Positions 53,540-61,894 of a stretch of DNA of 64,000 nucleotides are shown here, in pieces (positions within the stretch are counted from its first letter, which is position 1; each line of letters starts with the position of its first letter). Made by a program: the position numbers and the translations under genes. This stretch comes from DASZIT01 sp963709665 (lineage in GTDB: Bacteria > Actinomycetota > Acidimicrobiia > Acidimicrobiales > RAAP-2): the NCBI GenBank assembly GCA_963709665.1, contig CAVPWU010000011.1:1-64000 (forward strand), read 5' to 3'. The notes under the pieces were generated by a model, which was given only the letters and a program-made list of their open reading frames with translations, had not been told where the DNA came from and did not search any database.

Positions 53540-54742
53540 TCAGATGACACCCGCCGCTTCGAGGGCGACGAGTCGGTCGGGGTCGAGGCCGAGGAGGCCC
53601 TGGTAGACGTCGTGGTTGGCGGCGCCCAGGGACTGGCCGAGATGGGTGATCCGGCCCGGGGTGTCGCTGAGCCAGGCCACCGGGCCCTGCACGGCCATGG
53701 GTCCCAGGTCCTCGTCGGCCACCGGGGTGAAGGTGCCCCGGGCGGCCAGGTGCTCGTCGGCCAACAGCTGCTCGGCGTCGTAGACGGGGGCCACCGCCAC
53801 CTCGGCGTCGAGGAAGACCTGCAGGGCCTCGTCGAGCGGGCGCTCCGCCACCCAGTCGGCCACCAGCCGGTCCACCTCGTCCCCCCGCTCCTTGCGGCGG
53901 ACCGGGTCGACGTAGTCGGGGTCGTCGCACAGTTCGGGCCGGCCGATGGCGCGGTAGACCCGCAGCACGATGTTGGCCGAGGCGCTGGAGATGGTCAGCC
54001 ACCGGCCGTCGGCCGTCCGGTAGGCGTTGCGGGGGGCGCTGGCCGGGAGGCTGTTGCCCACCCGGCCCGGGGAGACGCCGAGCTGGTCGAAGGAGAGGGT
54101 GGCCGACTCCACCAGGCGGGCCAGGGGCTCGAGGAGGCTGACGTCCACCAGCTGGCCGCTCCCGTGGTGGAGGTCCCGGTGGTAGAGGGCCATCATCACC
54201 GCCCAGGTGGCGGCCTGGGCCGCCACCCCGTCGGCCAGCATGAAGGGGGGGAGGGTGGGCGGCCCGTCGGGCTGCCCGGTCACCTGGGCGAACCCGGACA
54301 TCGCCTCGGCCAGGGTGCCGAAGCCGGGGCGGTCGCTGTGGGGGCCGCCCCGCCCGTACCCGCTGACGTGGAGCATCACCAGTCGGGGGTGGCGGGCGTG
54401 GACCGTCTCGTAGTCGAGGTTCCAGCGGGTGAGGGCGCTGGGTCGGCTGCCCACCACCAGGACGTCGCTGACGTCGAGCAGCTGGTGGAGGAGCTCCTGT
54501 CCCTCGGGCTGGCGGAGGTCGAGGGTGACGCACCGCTTGTTCCGGCTGACGCTCTTCCACATCAGCCCGATGCCGTCCTTGCGGTCCCCCCAGGTCCGCA
54601 GGGGGTCGCCCACCCCCGGCTGCTCCACCTTGATGACGTCGGCCCCGAACTCGCCGAGCATGGTCGCCACCATCGGGCCGGCCACCAGGGTGGCGGCGTC
54701 CACCACCCGCAGCCCCTCGAGCGGGGCGACCGGGTCAGCCAT
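53540..54742 (-). CDS. CaiB/BaiF-family CoA-transferase
   Basis: 400 residues, full family length. PLEGLRVVDAATLVAGPMVATM, DVIKVEQPGVGDPLRTWGD, RNKRCVTLDLRQPEG, DVLVVGSRPSALTRWNLDYE and GYGRGGPHSDRPGFGTLAEA are family hallmarks; the catalytic Asp falls in FMLADGVAAQAATW. It transfers CoA between carboxylic acids and would activate or recycle an acid in the pathway. Overlaps the upstream LLM gene by eight bases. Confidence 0.9.
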   Translation of the reverse strand: MADPVAPLEGLRVVDAATLVAGPMVATMLGEFGADVIKVEQPGVGDPLRTWGDRKDGIGLMWKSVSRNKRCVTLDLRQPEGQELLHQLLDVSDVLVVGSRPSALTRWNLDYETVHARHPRLVMLHVSGYGRGGPHSDRPGFGTLAEAMSGFAQVTGQPDGPPTLPPFMLADGVAAQAATWAVMMALYHRDLHHGSGQLVDVSLLEPLARLVESATLSFDQLGVSPGRVGNSLPASAPRNAYRTADGRWLTISSASANIVLRVYRAIGRPELCDDPDYVDPVRRKERGDEVDRLVADWVAERPLDEALQVFLDAEVAVAPVYDAEQLLADEHLAARGTFTPVADEDLGPMAVQGPVAWLSDTPGRITHLGQSLGAANHDVYQGLLGLDPDRLVALEAAGVI

Positions 54743-56084
54743 GGGCGGTGCCGACCGGCCGTTCGATGCCCAGGTGCTGGCGGAGGGTGGTGCCGGTGTA
54801 CCGGTCCCGGAACACCCCGCGGCGCTGCAGCTCGGGGACCACCAGGCGGACCACGTCCTCGTAGGCGCCCGGCGAGTGGGTGGCGGCGATGACGAAGCCG
54901 TCGCAGGCGCCGGTGCCGAACCACTCCTCCATCTGGTCGGCCACCTCGGGAGCGGTGCCCACGAAGCGGGGCCCCTGGAGGAGGGTGGCCCGGTGACCGG
55001 CCAGGTCGGCCAGGGTCACCTTGTCGCCGAGGTGGGCGCGGAGGTTCTGGACCAGGCCCCGGATGCCGGAGATGGACTCCACCATCTCGTCGGTGATGAC
55101 GGTGTCGAGGGACAGGTCCGAGAAGTCGTGGTTCATCAGTTCGGAGAGCAGGGTGAGGGAGGCCATGGGATCGACCAGGTCGTTCAGGAACATCTGTTCG
55201 CGCTCCTGGGCCTGGGCGGTCGACTCCCCCAGGACGGTGTAGGCCATCGGCAGCATCTTGACGGCGTCCGGGTCGCGGCCCTGCTCGCCGATCTTCGCCT
55301 TCTGGTCCTGGTAATGGGCCCGGGCCACCTCGATGCTGGGGTCCCCGGTGAAGATCAGCTCCGCCCAGCGGGCGGCGAAGTCCCGGCCCCGGCCGGACGA
55401 GCCGGCCTGCAGCAGCACCGGCCGGCCCTGGGGCGAGCGGGGCACCGTCAGGGGACCGCGCACCTTGAACCACTCGCCCTCGTAGTTGAGCTCGTGGACC
55501 TTGGCGGGGTCGGCGAAGATACCGGCGGCCCGGTCGAGGATCAGGGCGTCGTCCTCCCAGGTGTCCCACAGTCCGGTGGTGGCGGTGAGGAACTCGTCGG
55601 CCCGGTCGTAGCGCTCGTCGTGGCCGATGACCTGATCGAGCCCGAAGTTCTGGGCCTCGCTGTCGTTGACCGAGGTCACCACGTTCCACGCCGCCCGACC
55701 CTTGGTGAGGTGGTCGAGGGTGGCGAAGGTCCGGGCCACGTGGAAGGGGGAGTAGTAGGTGGTCGAGTAGGTGGCGCCCAGCCCGATCGACCGGGTGACG
55801 CCGGCCAGGAGCCCGAGCACGATGCTGAGGTCGAGCTTGACCGGACGGGCGCCGTGGCGGACCGCCTCGGCCACCGAGCCCCCGTAGATCCCGGGCATGG
55901 CCAGCCGGTCGTCGAAGAACATCATGTCGAAGCAGCCCTGCTCGAGGGTGCGGCCGAGCTTCTCGTAGTAGCCGGCGTCGAGGAACCCGTGCTCGGTGGC
56001 CGGATGGCGCCACGAGCCGGCGTACACGGTGGCGTTGCCCGCCTGCATGAACCCGACCAAGGACATCTGACGCATCACGACCAC
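54735..56084 (-). CDS. NtaA/SnaA/DszA-family FMNH2-dependent monooxygenase
   Basis: 449 residues (GTG 56084; ATG 56075 is possible). Luciferase-like monooxygenase of the nitrilotriacetate/DszA group, with SWRHPATEHGFLDAGYYEKL, QGCFDMMFFDDRLAMPGIYG, YSTTYYSPFHVARTFATLDH, KGRAAWNVVTSVNDSEAQNFG and VLLQAGSSGRGRDFAARWAE. Needs FMNH2 from a separate flavin reductase, perhaps the one at 44528-45040. First gene of the catabolic operon and divergent from the GntR regulator with 47 bases between starts, so it is probably induced by the operon substrate. Confidence 0.9.
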   Translation of the reverse strand: MVVMRQMSLVGFMQAGNATVYAGSWRHPATEHGFLDAGYYEKLGRTLEQGCFDMMFFDDRLAMPGIYGGSVAEAVRHGARPVKLDLSIVLGLLAGVTRSIGLGATYSTTYYSPFHVARTFATLDHLTKGRAAWNVVTSVNDSEAQNFGLDQVIGHDERYDRADEFLTATTGLWDTWEDDALILDRAAGIFADPAKVHELNYEGEWFKVRGPLTVPRSPQGRPVLLQAGSSGRGRDFAARWAELIFTGDPSIEVARAHYQDQKAKIGEQGRDPDAVKMLPMAYTVLGESTAQAQEREQMFLNDLVDPMASLTLLSELMNHDFSDLSLDTVITDEMVESISGIRGLVQNLRAHLGDKVTLADLAGHRATLLQGPRFVGTAPEVADQMEEWFGTGACDGFVIAATHSPGAYEDVVRLVVPELQRRGVFRDRYTGTTLRQHLGIERPVGTAHG

Positions 56085-56095
56085 CGGACCGTTCG

Positions 56096-56124
56096 TTGAC
56101 GAAGGAGCATCGTTGAAATATAAG
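56096..56124 (+). promoter_or_regulatory. Near-consensus promoter of gntR
   Basis: TTGACG (56096-56101), a 17-base spacer and TATAAG (56119-56124) lie directly before the regulator. The ATG at 56132 is seven bases past the -10 box, so translation is likely leaderless. The divergent catabolic operon must start from the same 47-base gap. Confidence 0.65.
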
Positions 56125-56127
56125 ATG

Positions 56128-56144
56128 TGATATGTCAGATATCA
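56128..56144. promoter_or_regulatory. Inverted repeat at the gntR start, candidate autoregulatory operator
   Basis: TGATATGTCAGATATCA contains TGATAT and ATATCA in inverted orientation around five bases and spans the gntR start codon. A FadR-type protein bound here would block both its own gene and, through the short gap, the divergent operon. Confidence 0.5.
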
Positions 56145-56794
56145 AGCTGATCGGCGGAACGGTCCGGGCCCGGGCGGCCGACGAGCTCCGCGACCGGATC
56201 CTGACCGGTCAGCTGCGCCCCGGCGAGCGGGTCGACCTGGACAAGATCACCCGGGAGTTCGGCACCAGCCGGACCCCGGTGCGCGAGGCGCTGCTCGAGC
56301 TGTCCTACGAGGGCCTGGTGGTGGTCACCCCCCGCAGCGGGATCACGGTGGTGGGGATCACCCCGGAGGACGCCGTGGACAACTTCGCGGTCCTGGCCGC
56401 CCTGGCCGGCAAGGCAGCCGAGTGGGCCACCGCCCGGATCACCGGGCCCCAGCTGGTGGAGCTCCGGGCCCTGGCCTCCGCCGTCCACGACGCCGACGAC
56501 GTGGTGGCCGCCAACCGTCACTTCCACCGGGCCGTCAACCTGGCGTCGGGCTCGCCCCGCCTGCTGACCTACCTCCGCCAGGCGGTCCGGGTGGTGCCGG
56601 GGAGCTTCTTCCGGCTCTTCCCCGAGCAGGAGCAGCGGAGCCGGAGCGAGCACGCCGCCCTGCTGGAGGCCATCGAGGAGGGGGACGCCGTGGCCGCCCG
56701 GACCATCACCGAGGCACACGTCCTCGACGCCGGGGCCGCCCTCGGGGAGTGGTTGTCCACCAACAGCGCCGGGCGCCCGCTGGTCGGGTCGTAG
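56132..56794 (+). CDS. GntR/FadR-family transcriptional regulator
   Basis: 220 residues. The winged helix ELRDRILTGQLRPGERVDLD, ITREFGTSRTPVREALLELS and YEGLVVVTPRSGITVVGI is GntR; the C-terminal FCD-type helical domain includes ARITGPQLVELRALASAVHDAD, VVAANRHFHRAVNLASGSP and EQEQRSRSEHAALLEAIEEGD with metal-binding His candidates. It probably controls the divergent five-gene operon and responds to an acidic pathway intermediate. Convergent with the SDR gene. Confidence 0.9.
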   Translation: MSDIKLIGGTVRARAADELRDRILTGQLRPGERVDLDKITREFGTSRTPVREALLELSYEGLVVVTPRSGITVVGITPEDAVDNFAVLAALAGKAAEWATARITGPQLVELRALASAVHDADDVVAANRHFHRAVNLASGSPRLLTYLRQAVRVVPGSFFRLFPEQEQRSRSEHAALLEAIEEGDAVAARTITEAHVLDAGAALGEWLSTNSAGRPLVGS

Positions 56795-56824
56795 GGCCCC
56801 GGGTCGACCGAGGGCCGCGGCAGG

Positions 56825-57571
56825 TCAGGTGTTGCGGCCGCCGTTGACGCCGATCACCTGGCCGGTGACGTAGCCGGCCCCCTCCGACACCAGGAACGAG
56901 CAGGCGTGGGCGATGTCCTCCGGCACGCCGGCCCGGCGGACCGGGGAGTTGACGGCGTTGTCCTCGAGGGAGCCACCGAGCAGCCCCTTCTCCTCCGAGA
57001 CCCGGAGCATCGGCGTGTCGATCATCCCCGGCGGAATGGTGTTCACGGTGATGCCGTTGGGCCCGAACTCGAGGGCCAGCGACTTGGTGAGGCCGATGAG
57101 CCCCGCCTTGGAGGTCACGTAGTGGGCCATGTAGGGCTGGCCGGACTGGGCGCTCGACGACGAGATGTTGACGATCCGGCCCCAGTTGGCCTCGATCATG
57201 CCGGGCAGCACCGCCTGGGTCAGGTAGAGGGGGCCGTTGAGGTTCACCTGCATGATCCGGTCCCACTTCTCGGTGGTGATGTCGAGGAAGCGCTTGAACC
57301 CGGTGATGCCGGCGTTGTTGACCAGCACCAGGGGGGCGCCCAGCGCCTCGGTCACCCCGGCGATGGCGGCATCCACCTGGGCCCGGTCGGAGACGTCGAC
57401 CCCGCCGACGGCCAGGGCGTCGCCGCCGATCTCCCCGGCCACGGCGGTGGCCGCCTCGTCGTTCAGGTCCAGGACGGCCACGGCCAGCCCGTCGGCGGCC
57501 AACCGGATGGCGATGGCCCGGCCGATACCGGACCCGGCACCGGTGACGACTGCGACTCGACGTTCGTTCAT
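56825..57571 (-). CDS. SDR-family NAD(P)-dependent oxidoreductase
   Basis: 248 residues from ATG 57571; the start overlaps the upstream stop (ATGA). The cofactor motif is TGAGSGIG; VLVNNAGITGF carries the NNAG motif; catalytic Ser/Tyr/Lys lie in VNISSSSAQSGQPYMAHYVTSKAG, with Y-x3-K visible; PGMIDTPML and GYVTGQVIGVNGG complete the FabG-like fold. It oxidises or reduces a hydroxyl/keto group of the pathway compound. Third in an operon with the TauD-like and ferredoxin-reductase genes. Confidence 0.92.
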   Translation of the reverse strand: MNERRVAVVTGAGSGIGRAIAIRLAADGLAVAVLDLNDEAATAVAGEIGGDALAVGGVDVSDRAQVDAAIAGVTEALGAPLVLVNNAGITGFKRFLDITTEKWDRIMQVNLNGPLYLTQAVLPGMIEANWGRIVNISSSSAQSGQPYMAHYVTSKAGLIGLTKSLALEFGPNGITVNTIPPGMIDTPMLRVSEEKGLLGGSLEDNAVNSPVRRAGVPEDIAHACSFLVSEGAGYVTGQVIGVNGGRNT

Positions 57572-58395
57572 GCGATGGCCTCCTCGCCAGCGATGGTGGT
57601 TCGGTGCAACACGGAGGGGGGGGTGTCCGGCGTGGACCGGGCGCGGTGGAGGATACCGGAGTTGTCCCAGACCACCAGGTCCCCGGCCCGCCACCGGTGT
57701 CGCAGGGTGAACTGCGGCTGGGTGGACCAGTCGAGCAGCCGGTCGAGCAGGTCCCGCCCGGCCTCCGGGCTCCGTCCGACCACCCCGGTGGCGGTGGCCC
57801 CGATGAGCAGCGAGGTCCGCCCGTTCTTCCGGGTCCAGGTCAGGGGCTGCACCCGGACGGGGACCTTCGCCCACGCCGCCAGCTCCTCGGCCTCGGCGTC
57901 GGGGTGGAGCAGGCGCTGGGAGGCGGCGAAGCTGTGCTCGACGCGGAGCTCGGTCAGCTCGGCCCGCTCGGTGTCGGGGAGTGCCTCGAAGGCGGCGTAG
58001 GTGCTGGCGAACTCCGTCTCGGTCTCCTCGGAGATCCGCTGGGCGGAGAGCAGGGTGGCCCGGCCGGGCACCATGTCGGCGGCGCCGTCGATGCGCCAGG
58101 CCCAGGTGAGCGGGTCGTGGTCCGACACCCCGGCCGGGGAGCCCCAGGTGACCGGCTCCACCTCGCGGTAGCCGCGAACGGCACCCCGGGGCACCATGGC
58201 CACGTCGCCGAGCATGCGGCTGAACGCCGCCAGCTGATCGTCGTTGAGGTGGGCGTGGCGGTAGACCATCACCCCGTGCTCCTCGAGGGTGCGCAGGCAG
58301 CGCCCGGCGCCCTCCCGGTTGGCCACCGCCGCCCCCGACAGCCCGGTGACCTCGATGCCCAGCGACTGCCCGAGGGCAGCGACTGTGATGGACAT
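57568..58395 (-). CDS. TauD/TfdA-like dioxygenase with Arg in place of an iron-binding His
   Basis: 275 residues from ATG 58395 with a GGAGG Shine-Dalgarno. TauD/TfdA fold: VTGLSGAAVANREGAGRCLR, VMVYRHAHLNDDQLAAFSRM, and the region where WHxD normally lies, which here is WAWRIDGAADMVPG (Arg instead of His, codon CGC). The distal His is present in GDLVVWDNSGILHRA, and the 2-oxoglutarate-binding Arg in HRTTIAGE. Without the first His the 2-His-1-carboxylate iron site is incomplete; the protein may be inactive, or the base may be wrong. Coupled to the SDR gene. Confidence 0.82.
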   Translation of the reverse strand: MSITVAALGQSLGIEVTGLSGAAVANREGAGRCLRTLEEHGVMVYRHAHLNDDQLAAFSRMLGDVAMVPRGAVRGYREVEPVTWGSPAGVSDHDPLTWAWRIDGAADMVPGRATLLSAQRISEETETEFASTYAAFEALPDTERAELTELRVEHSFAASQRLLHPDAEAEELAAWAKVPVRVQPLTWTRKNGRTSLLIGATATGVVGRSPEAGRDLLDRLLDWSTQPQFTLRHRWRAGDLVVWDNSGILHRARSTPDTPPSVLHRTTIAGEEAIA

Positions 58396-58523
58396 GGCCC
58401 CTCCGTTCGATCCGGCGTCGACGGCACCCCCGCTGGTCACCTCCGCCCTCCCGCCATCCTAAGGAGAGCGAATTCTCCCGTCAAAAGAATCGGGTTTCCA
58501 TCCGATCCGCCGACCGGGTGGCC

Positions 58524-59570
58524 TCAGTTCCCCTCGTACTCCACGGTGAACACCGGGCTGGTGGGCTGGGCCTGACAGGTCAGCACCCACCCCTCCGCCA
58601 CCTCGTCCGGCTCGAGGGCGTTGTTGGCCCGCATGGTGGCGGTCCCCTCGAGGATCAGTGCCATGCAGGTGGCGCAGTTGCCGGCTTCGCACGAGTAGGG
58701 GGCCGGGAGGTTGGCCCGGCGGGCGGTCTCCAGCACGGTGTCGCCGGCGTGGTAGCCGATGGTGTGCTTCTTGCCCCGGAGGATCAGGGTGAGGTTCTCG
58801 GGGGCGTCGGGGGCCTCGGCCCCCTCGGACGGGGGCTCGGCGGCCGACGCCTCGAACCGCTCGACGAGGATGCGGTCGGCGTCCACCCCCAGGTCCAGCA
58901 GGGCCCCCTCCACCATCTCCATGAACGGACCCGGCCCGCAGAGGTAGAAATCGGCGTCGAGCCGGCCGTCGACGAAGGCGGCGACGGCGGTGGCGTCGAG
59001 GTACCCGGAGTCGGTGTCGAAGTGGTGGGCGAGGTCGATCCGCCCGGGGTAGCGGGCGCCGAGCCCCTGCAGGGCCCGCTCGAAGATGACCGAGTCGGGG
59101 CTGCGGTTGGCGTACAGCAGGCGGATCGGCCGCCCGGTGGTGGCCAGGGCGCTCTTGACGATGGACATGACCGGGGTCACGCCGCTCCCGCCGCAGAACC
59201 CCACGATCGGTCGGTCGCCCTCCCGGAGGCAGAACATGCCGGCCGGCCGGGTGACCTCGAGGAGGTCGCCGTCCGCCACGTGGTCGTTGAGCCAGTTGGA
59301 GACCACGCCGCCCGGTACCCGCTTGACGGTCACCACCAGATCGTCATCGACCCCGGGGGCGCTGGACATCGAGTAGCACCGGGCCGGGTCCTGGTCGTCG
59401 ACGTGGATCCGGAAGCTGCAGAACTGGCCCGGGCGGTAGGAGAAGTCGTCCCGCAGGTCGGCCGGGATCTCCAGGACGTAGGAGCGGGTGTCCGAGGTCT
59501 CCTCCACCACCTCCTTCACCCGGAGGCTGTGGTAGCCATGCCGACGGACGACGTCGTCGATCTCCGTCAC
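58524..59570 (-). CDS. KshB-like oxygenase reductase (FAD, NAD(P)H, 2Fe-2S)
   Basis: 348 residues with the KshB/PaaE domain order. FAD: FSYRPGQFCSFRIH and RCYSMSSAPG; NAD: GFCGGSGVTPVMSIV and FYLCGPGPFMEMV; C-terminal plant-type [2Fe-2S] ferredoxin: YSCEAGNCATCMALILEG followed by VLTCQAQP, giving four Cys ligands. It supplies electrons to a Rieske or other oxygenase. No Rieske oxygenase is in the window, so the partner lies elsewhere. First gene of the three-gene operon with TauD-like and SDR genes. Confidence 0.92.
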   Translation of the reverse strand: MTEIDDVVRRHGYHSLRVKEVVEETSDTRSYVLEIPADLRDDFSYRPGQFCSFRIHVDDQDPARCYSMSSAPGVDDDLVVTVKRVPGGVVSNWLNDHVADGDLLEVTRPAGMFCLREGDRPIVGFCGGSGVTPVMSIVKSALATTGRPIRLLYANRSPDSVIFERALQGLGARYPGRIDLAHHFDTDSGYLDATAVAAFVDGRLDADFYLCGPGPFMEMVEGALLDLGVDADRILVERFEASAAEPPSEGAEAPDAPENLTLILRGKKHTIGYHAGDTVLETARRANLPAPYSCEAGNCATCMALILEGTATMRANNALEPDEVAEGWVLTCQAQPTSPVFTVEYEGN

Positions 59571-59844
59571 GAGCGGTCGACCAGGAGGGGGAAGGGGGTG
59601 GAGCGTTCCTTCACCCCCGGAAGGTTAGCATGGGTGGAAATGCTGTTCTCATCCCGACCATCGGTCCGCCACCCCGGCGACGGATCCTCCGCGTCCTGCC
59701 GTGAGGGCGGTGGCGCGTGCATGCCCCGGGAGCGGGGCGGACGGTCTTCCCACCCCGACCGGTCCCCCCGATAACACGGTTTCCAATTTCTGGACATCCT
59801 GATCCGCAAGCCCGAACCTCCCCTCCCCGACCCAAGGAGCCCCG

Positions 59845-61101
59845 ATGCCCCGCCCCCGCACCCCGCAGCCTCCGGTCCACCTGGTCAGCGCCCGGATGCT
59901 CGACGTGGCCGCCGGCCGGCTGGTCGAGCCCGGCGACCTGCTGATCGACGGCGACCGCATCGTCGGGGTGTCGCCGACGTCGATCCCCGCCGACGCCGTC
60001 GAGCTCGACCTGGGTGACGTCACCCTGATCCCCGGGCTGATGGACATGGAGGTCAACCTGTTCCTGGGGGGTCCCAACCACGCCAGCCCGCTGATCCCGG
60101 TCCAGGAGGATCCGGCGGTCCGGACCCTGCGGGCGGTGGCCAACGGCCAGCGGACCCTGCGGGCCGGATTCACCACGGTGCGGAACCTCGGGCTGTTCGT
60201 CCAGACCGGCGGCCTGCTCCTCGACGTGGCCCTGAAGAAGGCCATCGACCTGGGCTGGGTGGACGGTCCCCGGGTGGTCCCCGCCGGCCACGCCATCAGC
60301 CCCACCGGCGGCCACCTCGACCCCACCATGTTCCAGGCCTTCGCCCCCCACGTGCTGCCGCTCACGGTGGAGGAGGGCATCGCCAACGGCGTCGCCGAGG
60401 TCCGCAAGGCGGTGCGTTACCAGATCAAGTACGGCGCCCAGGTGATCAAGGTCAGCGCCTCGGGCGGGGTGATGTCCCACACCGGTCCGGCCGGGGCCCG
60501 GCAGTACTCCACCGAGGAGCTGGAGGCCATCGTGGACGAGGCGCACCGGGCCGGCCTGAAGGTGGCCGCCCACTGCCACGGGGACGAGGCGATCCGGGTG
60601 GCCGTCGAGTGCGGCATCGACTGCATCGAGCACGGCTCGCTGATGAGCGACGCCACCCTCGACTACTTCATCGAGCAGGACACCTTTCTGGTGGCCACCA
60701 CCTACCTGGCCGACGGCTTCGACACCTCGCACGCCCCACCCGAGCTGCAGGCAAAGGCGGCCGAGGTGTTCCCCCGGGCCAAGCGGACGGTGTCCAAGGC
60801 CATCGAGCGCGGCGCCAGGGTCGCCTGCGGGACCGACGCCCCGGCCATCCCCCACGGGAGGAACGCCAAGGAGCTGGTGGCCCTGGTCGACCGGGGCATG
60901 ACCCCGCTGCAGGCGCTCCGGGCCGCCACCACGGTGGCCGCCGAGCTGATCGACGCCGACGACCGGGGCCGGCTCGAGGAGGGGCTGCTGGCCGACATCG
61001 TGGCTGTCCCCGGGGACCCGCTGGCCGACATCACGGTGACCGAGTCGGTCTGCTTCGTGATGAAGGGCGGAACCGTCTACCGGGACGACACCGCGGGCTG
61101 A
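59845..61101 (+). CDS. Amidohydrolase-family protein lacking the HxH motif
   Basis: 418 residues. Imidazolonepropionase/prolidase-like amidohydrolase: VSARMLDVAAGRLVEPGDLL at the start, a Lys in VIKVSASGGVMSHTG, metal-site His in KVAAHCHGDEAIRVA and CIEHGSLMSD, and the catalytic Asp in RVACGTDAPAIPHGRN. The canonical DxHxH after the first strand is instead GLMDMEVNLFLGG, with Glu and Asn at the two His positions. Upstream AAGGAG supports ATG 59845. It may be a one-metal variant or a non-hydrolytic relative. Substrate unknown; it flanks the catabolic operons. Confidence 0.85.
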   Translation: MPRPRTPQPPVHLVSARMLDVAAGRLVEPGDLLIDGDRIVGVSPTSIPADAVELDLGDVTLIPGLMDMEVNLFLGGPNHASPLIPVQEDPAVRTLRAVANGQRTLRAGFTTVRNLGLFVQTGGLLLDVALKKAIDLGWVDGPRVVPAGHAISPTGGHLDPTMFQAFAPHVLPLTVEEGIANGVAEVRKAVRYQIKYGAQVIKVSASGGVMSHTGPAGARQYSTEELEAIVDEAHRAGLKVAAHCHGDEAIRVAVECGIDCIEHGSLMSDATLDYFIEQDTFLVATTYLADGFDTSHAPPELQAKAAEVFPRAKRTVSKAIERGARVACGTDAPAIPHGRNAKELVALVDRGMTPLQALRAATTVAAELIDADDRGRLEEGLLADIVAVPGDPLADITVTESVCFVMKGGTVYRDDTAG

Positions 61102-61356
61102 ACGGCAGGATGGGGAGGTCGCCGGCGGGGACCTTCGCAGACCCCGCGCCCCAGGACGGGGGTCGAGGGTCGGGACCGGGTCCTTCCGAGCCCGGCGTGC
61201 CCGGTCAGGGCGCCTGGGTGGGTGCGACAGGCACGTCGGATGAGGGATCGGTGGGTTCCCGGTCCTGTCGGGGCACGCTCACGAGCCGCTGAGCGCCGGG
61301 AACGGGCCGCTGATCCTGCTCGACAGCCATCGAGGCGGTGTAGTGAACTCCGGATC

Positions 61357-61815
61357 ATGGGCAAGAGAATCGAAGTCACCCGCGACATCGCCGCATCACC
61401 CGATCTTGCGTATGCCGCCATCGCTGACGTGAGCCGCATGGGCGAGTGGTCGGAGGAGTGCCGTTCCTGCGAGTGGCACGAGGGATTCGACGGCCCGGTC
61501 CTCGGCGCCACCTTCGACGGCCACAACCGCAACGGTGAGCATGAGTGGACCACACAGGGCAAGGTCATCGAGGCTGAGCCCGGGCGGTCGTTCGTCTTCG
61601 AGTGTTCGCTGATGGAGTTCCACTACTCCACCTGGGGGTATCGGTTCGAACCGACGGCATCGGGGTGCCGGGTCACCGAGTGGAACGATGACCTCCGGCC
61701 CGAATCCGTCATGGAATTCAGCCACCGGACTTCGGGTATCGACGATCGCACGGAGCGAAACCGAACGACGATGAGCCAGACACTGGAACGCCTGGCGGCA
61801 GCCCTTGAGGGTTGA
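61357..61815 (+). CDS. SRPBCC-family protein
   Basis: 152 residues from ATG 61357. Polyketide-cyclase-like SRPBCC fold: RDIAASPDLAYAAIADVSRM, EWSEECRSCEWHEGFDGPVL, FEPTASGCRVTEWNDDL, then a C-terminal helix ERNRTTMSQTLERLAAALEG. Binds a hydrophobic ligand of unknown identity. Codon use is slightly less GC-rich than the neighbouring catabolic genes. Monocistronic; the 255 bases upstream hold nothing recognised. Confidence 0.82.
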   Translation: MGKRIEVTRDIAASPDLAYAAIADVSRMGEWSEECRSCEWHEGFDGPVLGATFDGHNRNGEHEWTTQGKVIEAEPGRSFVFECSLMEFHYSTWGYRFEPTASGCRVTEWNDDLRPESVMEFSHRTSGIDDRTERNRTTMSQTLERLAAALEG

Positions 61816-61894
61816 TCCCCCGTCGGGCCCCGCTCGTGGCTCGGGTCAGCGCCTGCCCCCCCGTCACCGGAGGGTGGCCACCCTCGTGGTCCAA

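Noticed and set aside
61221..61356. N-terminal extension of the SRPBCC gene upstream of 61357
   Set aside because: The added residues are Arg/Ala-rich and unlike the family; ATG 61357 is directly followed by the conserved first strand.
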